Origin: Pseudomonadota bacterium
GTDB taxonomy: Bacteria; Pseudomonadota; Alphaproteobacteria; Rhizobiales; Devosiaceae
Direction of reading: 5' to 3'
Assembly (NCBI GenBank): GCA_023390785.1
Contig: JAEWCE010000292.1
Location: forward strand, 1-9,446
DNA length: 9,446 nucleotides
The position numbers and the translations under genes were made by a program. Of this stretch, positions 1 through 5,733 are shown in pieces (the first letter of the stretch is position 1; every line of letters starts with the position of its first letter). Below the pieces are notes generated by a model. That model worked only from the letters and a program-made list of their open reading frames with translations. It ran no database searches and was not told where the DNA came from.

Positions 1-257
1 CCCTCGGGCACCAGCGCAATCCCCATCGCTACGCGCCGGTGCGCCGGCACGTGCGTGATGTCCTGGGCATCGAGCTGGATATGTCCTGACGTCGGCCTGT
101 GCGCACCGGCGATCGCGCGCAGCAACGTCGTCTTGCCGGCGCCCTTGGCGCCGACCAGCGCGACCACCTCGCCGCTCGCCACGTTGAACGACACCTCGCG
201 CACCGCGTGCAGGAGCCCGTGATGCAGGTCGAGACCCTTGATGGCGAGCGCACTCAT
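1..257 (-). CDS. livF: LivF-type ABC transporter ATP-binding protein (3' end outside window)
   Basis: This is the second ATPase of a branched-chain-type (HAAT) ABC importer; it would power uptake from the cytoplasmic face of the inner membrane. Only the first 85 codons are present, against about 235-240 residues for the family, because the gene runs off the left edge. The N-terminus reads MSALAIKGLDLHHG, followed by a Walker A loop at residues 36-44 (GAKGAGKTT). Residue 38 is Lys where GxNGAGKTT is usual. The end of the visible part (ALVPEG) matches the LivF region after the Q-loop. The ATG at 257 overlaps the livG stop as ATGA, and GGAG lies 7 bases upstream, so translation is probably coupled. 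The family assignment rests on position after livG and overall pattern; the substrate cannot be read from this subunit. Confidence 0.88.
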   Translation of the reverse strand, partial: MSALAIKGLDLHHGLLHAVREVSFNVASGEVVALVGAKGAGKTTLLRAIAGAHRPTSGHIQLDAQDITHVPAHRRVAMGIALVPE

Positions 258-988
258 GCCGGCGCTCCGCCGAGATAGGCTTCGACTACGTTCCTGTCCG
301 CCAGCACCGCCTGCGGCGTGCCATCGGCGATGATCTTGCCGGCATCCATGCAGATCAGCCGTTCGGTCACCTGCACCAGCACCTGCACGATGTGCTCGAT
401 CCACACGATCGAGACGCCGCGCCGCCTGAGCGCGCGGATCGTGCCCACCAGTTCGTCGGCCTCGGCATTGGTGAGGCCGCCCCCGATCTCGTCGAGCAGC
501 AGCAGCGACGGCCGCGTCGCCACCGCGCGCGCCAGCTCCAGCCGCTTGCGCGCCAACAGGCCGAGCGTTTCCGCCGGCCGGTTGGCAACCTTGAGCATGT
601 CGCATTGCGCCAGGGCGTCGGTGGCGATGTCATAGGCCTCGTCGCCGCTGGCGCCGCCCGCCTGGCTCGCCGCCACATAGGCATTCTCGAACACCGTCAT
701 GCCCGAGAACGGTCGCGGGATCTGATGCGTCCGCGCCAGCCCGCGCCGGCAGCGCGCCGGCGCTCCCAGATGCGTCACGTCATCGTCCTTGAAGCGGATG
801 CTGCCGGCTGACGGAGGCTGGGCCCCCGCCAGTACCGACAGCAGCGTGGTCTTGCCGGCCCCATTGGGGCCGACGATGCCGAGCGCCTCGCCTTCGCCGA
901 TGCTGAGGCTGACGCCGTCGAGCACCACAAGCGCGCCGAAGCGCTTGTGCAGCCCCTCGGCGGCGAGGATCGGCGTTGTGGCCTGCAT
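254..988 (-). CDS. livG: LivG-type ABC transporter ATP-binding protein
   Basis: This is the first ATPase of the same HAAT importer: a complete 244-residue nucleotide-binding subunit, a normal length for LivG. Visible motifs are Walker A GPNGAGKTT (40-48), Q-loop Gln at about 89 (THQIPRPF), Walker B LLLLDE (162-167) and H-loop His199 (WIEH). The C-terminal end (VVEAYLGG) is typical of Liv ATPases. The signature segment reads LGLLARKRLELARA (142-155). Relatives commonly have LTLAGRKRLELARA, so the signature glycine is replaced by Ala here. I chose the ATG at 988 because GGAG sits 7 bases upstream and because it lies 28 bases after the upstream stop. A longer reading to 1057 would run into the binding-protein gene. 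It overlaps livF by 4 bp. Substrate is inferred from the divergent PcaQ-like regulator, not from this protein. Confidence 0.9.
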   Translation of the reverse strand: MQATTPILAAEGLHKRFGALVVLDGVSLSIGEGEALGIVGPNGAGKTTLLSVLAGAQPPSAGSIRFKDDDVTHLGAPARCRRGLARTHQIPRPFSGMTVFENAYVAASQAGGASGDEAYDIATDALAQCDMLKVANRPAETLGLLARKRLELARAVATRPSLLLLDEIGGGLTNAEADELVGTIRALRRRGVSIVWIEHIVQVLVQVTERLICMDAGKIIADGTPQAVLADRNVVEAYLGGAPA

Positions 989-1016
989 GGCGCGGCTCCG
1001 CACTGCTCCCTTGCGA

Positions 1017-2315
1017 TCAGCTGTTATACGGCAACAGCTTGGCCGCGATGGGAACATTCGGATCGGTGGCGTTCTCGACGATCACCAGATCGAACGGATA
1101 TTTGCTGCCGGCCTTCGACTTGACCCACTGCGCCCCGATGATCGGCGTCTCCGCGACGTTGGCAACCGGGCCGGAGGTGAAGTCGACCTTGCCCACGATC
1201 GTCGTCGTGCTGAGGGTCGACAGTGCCTTGGCCACGGCTTCCTTGTCGTTGGGGTTGCTGGACGCCGCGAGCGCGGCAAAGCCGGTATCGAGCAGCGACA
1301 TCGACGCACCGAGTTGCTGCTGGCGCTGCTTGTTCGCGGTCGCCTCGTAGCCATCGGCCAGATCCATCGAGCTGACGCCGGTGAGCGACGAGCTGTACGG
1401 GAAGGTCCAGTGCCAGTAGGCGGCAGTCGCCAGCTTGTCGCCAAGATCGCCCACCGCTTCGATGTCTGACGGGAACAGTCCGGTCTTGGCGATCTGCGCG
1501 ATCTTGATCTGCTTGGTCAGCCCCTGCTGCGCCGCCTGTCGCCAGAACGCGGCGAAGTCCGGCGGGATCGGGAAGGTGTTGAACATCTCGACACCCTCGT
1601 CCTTGAACTTCTGGATCTGCGAGGAATAGTCGGTGGTACCGTCCTCGTACGGACCCGGATCGACGATGGTGTAGCCGCCCTTGGCGAGCAGCGGCGCCAG
1701 GGCGCCGCGGATGGCGTTGCCGTCGGCGTCGTTGGGATACATCACGCCGATCTTCTTGTTGGTCTCGATCTGCGGCCACATGCTCAGATAGGCCTTGGCG
1801 AAGGTGTCGGTGCCGAAGCTGAAGCAATAGGTCCACTTGAACGGCGAGGGTGCGCCCGGCTTGGCGCCACGGCCGAAATAGAACGATTCCCACGGCACGA
1901 TCGTGCCCACGCACGGCACGCCGGCCGCCTCGCAGGCGTCGGCCACCGGGTTCACCACTTCGGGGGTGGAGGTGGTGAGCATCAGATCGATGCCCTGGTT
2001 GTTGATCAGGTCCTTGGCGAGCTGGCCGGCGCGCGCCGGGTCGGACTGCGTATCCTGGTCGATGATGGTGACCGCATAAGTCTTGTCGCCGACCTTGAAG
2101 CCGTTGGCGACGGCCTTGCGCGCGAGGTCGAGGATGTAACCGTCACCTTCGCCGAACCCGCCGAGCGGGCCGGTGCGCGGGCTGATGAAGCCCACCTTCA
2201 GCGTGTCTGCGGCCTGGGCCGAATTGGTGCCGGCGCCAAGCGCGACGGCGCCGGCGGCTGCGGCGGACGATGCGAGGAAGCCCCGGCGGGTGAGGCCGGT
2301 CCGGTGTTCTGTCAT
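1017..2315 (-). CDS. Periplasmic substrate-binding protein of a Liv/HAAT-type ABC importer, candidate aromatic-acid binder
   Basis: This is a 432-residue periplasmic ligand-binding protein of the branched-chain amino-acid type (Peripla_BP_6 fold family), first gene of the importer operon. The N-terminus carries a Tat signal: twin arginine in TRRGFLAS (residues 9-16), an Ala/Gly-rich hydrophobic stretch, and probable cleavage after AQA at about residue 35. The mature part starts DTLKVGFISPRTGPLGG, the usual first strand of this fold. Other family features are TSTPEVVNPVADACE and an aromatic-rich segment (WESFYFGRG). The start at 2315 is set by an excellent Shine-Dalgarno (AGGGAGGA, about 6 bases upstream). 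A longer reading upstream would cross the regulatory region and the pcaQ start. The neighbours suggest a protocatechuate or hydroxycinnamate ligand, as in the Sinorhizobium PcaM-type or Rhodopseudomonas CouP-type systems. That ligand is inference; an amino-acid ligand remains possible. Confidence 0.88.
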   Translation of the reverse strand: MTEHRTGLTRRGFLASSAAAAGAVALGAGTNSAQAADTLKVGFISPRTGPLGGFGEGDGYILDLARKAVANGFKVGDKTYAVTIIDQDTQSDPARAGQLAKDLINNQGIDLMLTTSTPEVVNPVADACEAAGVPCVGTIVPWESFYFGRGAKPGAPSPFKWTYCFSFGTDTFAKAYLSMWPQIETNKKIGVMYPNDADGNAIRGALAPLLAKGGYTIVDPGPYEDGTTDYSSQIQKFKDEGVEMFNTFPIPPDFAAFWRQAAQQGLTKQIKIAQIAKTGLFPSDIEAVGDLGDKLATAAYWHWTFPYSSSLTGVSSMDLADGYEATANKQRQQQLGASMSLLDTGFAALAASSNPNDKEAVAKALSTLSTTTIVGKVDFTSGPVANVAETPIIGAQWVKSKAGSKYPFDLVIVENATDPNVPIAAKLLPYNS

Positions 2316-2354
2316 GTCAGTCCTCCCTTGGCGGCCCTCCTGCCGCCGCTGCCC

Positions 2355-2383
2355 ACAATCGAGCACCGTTCCGTATTGGTAAA
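2355..2383 (-). promoter_or_regulatory. Candidate promoter of the ABC importer operon
   Basis: On the minus strand, TTTACC (2383-2378, a 4/6 match to TTGACA) and GATTGT (2360-2355, a weak -10) are separated by exactly 17 bases. A transcript would start near 2348, leaving a leader of about 33 bases before the ATG at 2315. With that start, the ATAACC-N4-GGTTAT dyad centres near -65 and the AAAAT dyad near -40, the usual LysR recognition and activation positions. The weak -10 fits an activator-dependent promoter. Geometry is the main support; the hexamers alone are poor. Confidence 0.35.
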
Positions 2384-2395
2384 ATGAGAAATTTT
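2381..2395. promoter_or_regulatory. AAAAT-N5-ATTTT dyad, possible second LysR contact site
   Basis: A perfect 5-bp inverted repeat, AAAAT-GAGAA-ATTTT, is the most A/T-rich point of the divergent region. Its centre (2388) lies about 24.5 bp, a little over two helical turns, from the centre of the ATAACC dyad (2412.5), so both face roughly the same side of the helix. It would overlap the candidate -35 of the importer operon, where LysR-type activators often make a weaker second contact. It could also simply be an A/T-rich promoter element. Confidence 0.4.
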
Positions 2396-2404
2396 GCGAT
2401 ATCC

Positions 2405-2420
2405 ATAACCGAGGGGTTAT
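2405..2420. promoter_or_regulatory. PcaQ-box-like operator ATAACC-GAGG-GGTTAT
   Basis: A perfect 6-bp inverted repeat with a 4-bp spacer ends 3 bases before the pcaQ ATG. From the literature on Sinorhizobium meliloti PcaQ I recall the binding motif ATAACC-N4-GGTTAA; this site differs only at the last base and is fully symmetric. The adjacent gene encodes a PcaQ-like protein. The spacer and right arm also supply the Shine-Dalgarno (GAGGGG, 2411-2416) of pcaQ, so occupancy could block pcaQ expression while activating the importer operon in the other direction. The sequence match is seen directly; the binding is inferred. Confidence 0.72.
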
Positions 2421-2423
2421 TCG

Positions 2424-3344
2424 ATGACCGACCTTCCGGTTAAGTTTCGTCATTTGCGCACGCTGGTCGAGGTGGCCCGCCAACAAAGCGTCGGCAAGGC
2501 CGCCGAGGTGCTGCATGTGAGCCAGCCGGCCGTGACCAAGACGCTGCGCGAGCTCGAGAACGCCATCGGCACCACGCTGGTCGAGCGCGATGGCCGCGGC
2601 ATCCGCATCACCCAGTTCGGCGAGGTGTTCCTGCAGCACGCCGGCGCCAGCCTGGCCGCCATCCAGCGTGGCATCGACAGCGTCGCGCGCGCCCGCGCCA
2701 ATTCCGGCCCGCCGCTTCGGATCGGCGCCCTGCCCACCGTCTCCGCCCGCATCATGCCGGGCGCGCTGGAGCGCTTCCTGGCGCTACACACCGGCAATCC
2801 GGTCAAGATCGTCTCCGGTGAGAACATCGTTCTTCTGGAGCAGCTTCGCCTCGGCCAGCTCGACCTCGTCGTCGGGCGCCTCGCTGCTCCCGAGCTGATG
2901 ACCGGCCTCAGCTTCTCCCATCTCTACACCGAGCCGGTGGTTTTTGCCGTACGCCGCGGCCACCCGCTGCTGCAGGGCCGGGGCTTCGACTTCGCTCGCA
3001 TCCGCGACTTCACCGTCCTGATGCCGACCCAGGGCTCGGTCATCCGTCCCTTCGTCGAGCGCTTCCTCATCGGCCACGGCATCGGTGACCTGCCGGTCGA
3101 GATCGAAACGGTCTCCGACGCCTTCGGCCGCGCCATGATCCGGCAGTCCGACGCGATCTGGGTGATCTCGGAAGGCGTCGTTGCTCCCGACATCGAGTCC
3201 GGCGAAACCTGCAGCCTGCCAGTCGACACCTCGGAAACGCGCGGCGCCGTCGGCCTCACCATCCGCGCTGGCGTGCCGGAACCGCCGGGCAGCGCCCTGC
3301 TCGCCAACTGCCTGCAGGAAACGGTGCGAGCCATGGGCCTTTAG
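2424..3344 (+). CDS. pcaQ: PcaQ-like LysR-family transcriptional regulator
   Basis: This is a 306-residue LysR-type regulator, full length for the family. The N-terminal winged helix-turn-helix spans about residues 8-66: FRHLRTLVEVARQQSVGKAAE, then VSQPAVTKTLRELE as recognition helix and VERDGRGIRIT as wing. The effector domain follows (GALPTVSARIMPGALERF near residues 97-114, then GENIVLLEQLRLGQLDLVVGRL). This combination closely resembles PcaQ, the activator of the protocatechuate (beta-ketoadipate) genes in rhizobia, from memory of that family rather than from a search. The ATG at 2424 has GAGGGG 7 bases upstream, inside a PcaQ-box-like palindrome, which suggests autoregulation. It is divergent from an ABC importer operon and convergent with the hydratase-lyase gene, 7 bases away. 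No pca catabolic gene is visible in the window, so it may be a paralogue dedicated to transport. Confidence 0.8.
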   Translation: MTDLPVKFRHLRTLVEVARQQSVGKAAEVLHVSQPAVTKTLRELENAIGTTLVERDGRGIRITQFGEVFLQHAGASLAAIQRGIDSVARARANSGPPLRIGALPTVSARIMPGALERFLALHTGNPVKIVSGENIVLLEQLRLGQLDLVVGRLAAPELMTGLSFSHLYTEPVVFAVRRGHPLLQGRGFDFARIRDFTVLMPTQGSVIRPFVERFLIGHGIGDLPVEIETVSDAFGRAMIRQSDAIWVISEGVVAPDIESGETCSLPVDTSETRGAVGLTIRAGVPEPPGSALLANCLQETVRAMGL

Positions 3345-3348
3345 GCCC
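3335..3348. terminator. Short hairpin between convergent genes, possible terminator
   Basis: GGGCCT-TT-AGGCCC is a perfect 6-bp inverted repeat whose loop and right arm contain the pcaQ TAG stop. It sits in the convergent junction, where only 7 bases separate pcaQ from the hydratase-lyase stop. The G/C-rich stem suits either strand, but no T-run follows on either side, so an intrinsic terminator is only a possibility. Confidence 0.25.
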
Positions 3349-3351
3349 GGA

Positions 3352-4167
3352 TCAGTCTCGCTTGTACGCGCCCAGCCCCGGCCGGTAGCTCTTGTCGTCG
3401 AGGAACTGCCTGAGCCCCTCGTCGCGCCCGTGGCTCTTGTCGAGCAGCAGCATCTGCTCGAGCTTGGCATAGATGTAGTCGTCCGACGCATCCCACGGCA
3501 TGCTGCGCACCCGCTTGAACGTGTCCTTGGCGGCCTTGAGCGTTACCGGGTTCTTGTCGAGCAACACCCTGGCGATGTCGTCCACGCGCCGATGCAATTG
3601 CGCCAGTGGCACCGCCTCGTTGACCAGCCCCATCGCCGCCGCCTTGCGGCCGTCGAAGATCTCGCCGGTCATGATGTAGTAGAGCGCATCGCGATGCCGC
3701 ATGACCTCCGCCACCGAGCGCGTGACATTGCCACCCGGCAGGATGCCCCAGTTGATCTCGCTCAGCCCGAACTTTGCGTCTTCGGCCGCGATCGCCAGGT
3801 CGCACGCCACCAGCGGCGTGAACGCCCCGCCGAAGCACCAGCCATTGACCATGGCGATGGTCGGCTTCTCGAAATACATCAGCCGCTGCCACCAGGTGCC
3901 CGATTGCCGTCGGACCTTGAGCGTCGCCGCGCGCGGCTTGCCGTCATTGTCGCGAAAGTACTCCTTGAGATCCATGCCCGCCGACCACGCCTCGCCGGCG
4001 CCGGTCAACACCACCACCCCGACCTCATCGCGGCTTTCGAGATCGTCGAGCACCTCGAGCATGCGCACATTGAGGGCAGGGTTCATGGCATTGCGCTTCT
4101 GCGGGCGGTTGAAGGTGACCGTCGCGATGCGCTCGGCAATCTCGACCAGCACGACATCATCGCTCAT
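3352..4167 (-). CDS. ech: p-Hydroxycinnamoyl-CoA hydratase-lyase (feruloyl-CoA hydratase/lyase)
   Basis: This crotonase-fold enzyme hydrates feruloyl- or p-coumaroyl-CoA and cleaves it by retro-aldol to vanillin or 4-hydroxybenzaldehyde plus acetyl-CoA. The 271 residues match the Pseudomonas HCHL pattern throughout, recalled from memory: GAGEAWSAGMDLKEYF (56-71), NGWCFGGAFTPLVACDLAI (108-126), FGLSEINWGI (133-142) and a C-terminus FLDDKS...PGLGAYKR. Glu137 aligns with catalytic Glu143 of HCHL. Tyr70 and Tyr233 align with the tyrosines that hold the ring 4-hydroxyl (Tyr75, Tyr239). Thr117 replaces Ser123. These residues separate it from a fatty-acid enoyl-CoA hydratase. The ATG at 4167 overlaps the ligase stop as ATGA and has GGAG 7 bases upstream; an open frame upstream to 4626 is a shadow of the ligase gene. 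It is the second gene of a two-gene operon supplying its own CoA substrate. Confidence 0.92.
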   Translation of the reverse strand: MSDDVVLVEIAERIATVTFNRPQKRNAMNPALNVRMLEVLDDLESRDEVGVVVLTGAGEAWSAGMDLKEYFRDNDGKPRAATLKVRRQSGTWWQRLMYFEKPTIAMVNGWCFGGAFTPLVACDLAIAAEDAKFGLSEINWGILPGGNVTRSVAEVMRHRDALYYIMTGEIFDGRKAAAMGLVNEAVPLAQLHRRVDDIARVLLDKNPVTLKAAKDTFKRVRSMPWDASDDYIYAKLEQMLLLDKSHGRDEGLRQFLDDKSYRPGLGAYKRD

Positions 4168-5663
4168 CCGAACTCTCCATTCATGAGGCGCTGACGCAGC
4201 ACCGGCTTCAGAACCTTGCCCGCCGCGCTGCGCGGAATGGCCTCGATCACCACCACGCGCGACGGGCACTTGTATTTGGCGAGGTGGGCGGCGCAATGCG
4301 AGCCCAGCGCTTCCGCATTGAAACCGGCCGCTGCCCTCGGCACGACAAAGGCGACGCCGGCTTCTCCCCAGCGTGCATCGGGTACTCCCAGCACGGCGAC
4401 GTCGGCAACCATCTCGCTTGCCACGACGACCGCCTCGACCTCGGCCGGATAGACGTTTTCGCCGCCTGACACATACATGTCCTTGAGCCGGTCGACGATG
4501 CGGTACATCCCCGAGATTTCCCGCCGGGCCAGATCCCCCGTACGGTACCAGCCATCGACGAATACCGCCGCCGTCTCGTCCGGCCGGTTCCAATAACCGG
4601 GCGTCACCGACGGTCCCCGCAGCCACACCTCGCCGACCTCGCCGTCCGCGACATTTGCGCCGTTCGCTACCAGGCGCACCGAAACATGTGGCGCCGGCAG
4701 GCCGACCGCCCCGGCGCTCATCCGCACTGCCTCGCGGTCGATCGGCACATGGATCGCCGTTCCAGCCTCGCTCATGCCATAGCCGTTGACCAGCGGCACA
4801 CCGAACCCGAGGAAGCGCTCGATCAATGCCGGCGCCAGCGGCGCGCCGCCAACGAAGATTGCGTGCAGGCGCGTCAGCGCAGCGGGATCGAAGGTCGGAT
4901 CGGCAGCCAGCGCCTCCGCCATCGTCGGCACCGCGAAATAGTGCGTCACCCCCAGCGCCGCATCGCCCAGCGCCGCCAGCGTGCGCGACGCCACGAAGCG
5001 GTCGGTCAGCACCAGCGTACCGCCCGCCATCAGCGTCGACCGCGCCACGGCGATCAGCCCTATGGTATGGAACATGGGAAGGTCCGAGAGTGTCACCGAC
5101 CCCGGGTGAACCTCGCCCACCGCAATGAAATTCAGCGCCGCCGCGAACGCGTTTCGGGCGGTGACGATAACGCCTTTGGGCCGGCCGGTGGTCCCCGACG
5201 TATAGAGCACGATGATAGGTCGGTCATGTGGCAGGTCGCGCCGTGGCAAGGCGGGCGTGGCACAGATCGGTGCCAGCACCTCCGTCACGGCGACACCCTC
5301 GCGCAGCAGCGGCAGGAACTCGTCCTGCGCGACCACTACCGCGGGCATACAGTCCTCGAGCAGCGCCGCGATCTCGGCGCCCGCGAGCCGCCAGTTGAGG
5401 GGCACGAAGATCGCCCCGCAACGCTCGGCCCCCAGCGCCAGAACCAGCAGTTCGACACCGTTGCGCCCCAAATAGGCCAGGCGCTGCCCCTCAGGCGCAC
5501 CGCCCAGCCGTGCCGCCAGCCATCCCGCCGCCCGGTTTGCGAGTTCGGACAGCGCGGCGTAACTCAGCCGCGCGTCATCCGCCAGCGCAACCACGGCCGT
5601 CTTCGCTGGCCGCGCGGCCGCGGCATAGGCCACGGCATCGGTGCTGAACTCTGCGTCGGCCAA
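4164..5663 (-). CDS. fcs: Feruloyl-CoA / p-coumaroyl-CoA synthetase (ANL-family acid-CoA ligase)
   Basis: This ATP-dependent ligase activates a carboxylic acid, most likely ferulate or p-coumarate, to its CoA thioester. ANL motifs, numbered from the chosen start, are the phosphate loop YTSGTTGRPKG (154-164), GYGMSEAG (294-301), YRTGD (373-377), hinge region DRLKDMYVSGGENVYPAE (391-408) and catalytic Lys483 (SAAGK). Specificity for hydroxycinnamates is inferred from the 4-bp overlap with the hydratase-lyase gene. The start is uncertain. I chose TTG at 5663 because GGAGG lies 5 bases upstream, the resulting 499 residues fit short Fcs enzymes (about 490), and it leaves the marR promoter and palindrome outside the gene. 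Frame-matched alternatives are GTG 5705, ATG 5735 and ATG 5744; none has a clear Shine-Dalgarno, and the ATGs would overlap the marR start. Confidence 0.85.
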   Translation of the reverse strand: MADAEFSTDAVAYAAAARPAKTAVVALADDARLSYAALSELANRAAGWLAARLGGAPEGQRLAYLGRNGVELLVLALGAERCGAIFVPLNWRLAGAEIAALLEDCMPAVVVAQDEFLPLLREGVAVTEVLAPICATPALPRRDLPHDRPIIVLYTSGTTGRPKGVIVTARNAFAAALNFIAVGEVHPGSVTLSDLPMFHTIGLIAVARSTLMAGGTLVLTDRFVASRTLAALGDAALGVTHYFAVPTMAEALAADPTFDPAALTRLHAIFVGGAPLAPALIERFLGFGVPLVNGYGMSEAGTAIHVPIDREAVRMSAGAVGLPAPHVSVRLVANGANVADGEVGEVWLRGPSVTPGYWNRPDETAAVFVDGWYRTGDLARREISGMYRIVDRLKDMYVSGGENVYPAEVEAVVVASEMVADVAVLGVPDARWGEAGVAFVVPRAAAGFNAEALGSHCAAHLAKYKCPSRVVVIEAIPRSAAGKVLKPVLRQRLMNGEFG

Positions 5664-5683
5664 CCGCTCCTCCGCGATTGTCG

Positions 5684-5712
5684 TTGCGAAATTTGTATGT
5701 AACACGTACAAA
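5684..5712 (+). promoter_or_regulatory. Candidate marR promoter
   Basis: TTGCGA (5684-5689) and TACAAA (5707-5712) are separated by exactly 17 bases on the plus strand. Transcription would start near 5719, giving a very short leader that begins about at the Shine-Dalgarno GAGGAG (5719-5724). The -10 is also the right arm of the palindrome described separately, so a bound MarR dimer would block this promoter directly. Confidence 0.42.
5692..5712. promoter_or_regulatory. Palindromic MarR-type operator TTTGTA-N9-TACAAA
   Basis: The outer 6-bp arms TTTGTA and TACAAA pair perfectly. Inside them GT and AC pair as well, giving 8 matched positions per half in a 21-bp imperfect palindrome centred at 5702. 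Length and symmetry suit a MarR dimer. It lies between the divergent marR and fcs genes and covers the candidate marR -10. Repression of both directions, relieved by a hydroxycinnamoyl-CoA as in CouR, FerR and HcaR systems, is the likely logic, but the effector is inferred. Confidence 0.6.
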
Positions 5713-5733
5713 ATATCCGAGGAGACCGCAAGC

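Noticed and set aside
29..253. A 74-residue minus-strand open frame at the left edge
   Set aside because: It is a shifted frame of the truncated livF gene; the true frame starts at 257 and shows Walker A.
392..1469. Overlapping plus-strand open frames across livG and the binding-protein gene
   Set aside because: They are antisense to clear ABC genes, have no domain and show shadow-frame composition.
2316..2639. Extension of the binding-protein frame upstream to an ATG at 2639
   Set aside because: It would run through the regulatory dyads and antisense to the pcaQ helix-turn-helix. The ATG at 2315 has a strong Shine-Dalgarno and starts a clear Tat signal peptide.
3352..4167. Reading as a general fatty-acid enoyl-CoA hydratase (PaaF/FadB type)
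   Set aside because: The GEAWSAGMDLKEYF and DDYIYAKLEQ segments, the C-terminal FLDDKS and the coupled ligase gene are specific to hydroxycinnamoyl-CoA hydratase-lyases.
3181..4194. A 337-residue open frame on the plus strand
   Set aside because: It is antisense to the hydratase-lyase and out of frame with the pcaQ end. Its Arg/His/Pro-rich, low-complexity composition is typical of high-GC shadow frames, and it has no domain.
4686..5702. A 338-residue open frame on the plus strand
   Set aside because: It is antisense to the ligase gene, whose motifs are all present in the other strand; the composition is rich in Arg, Gln and His with no recognisable fold.
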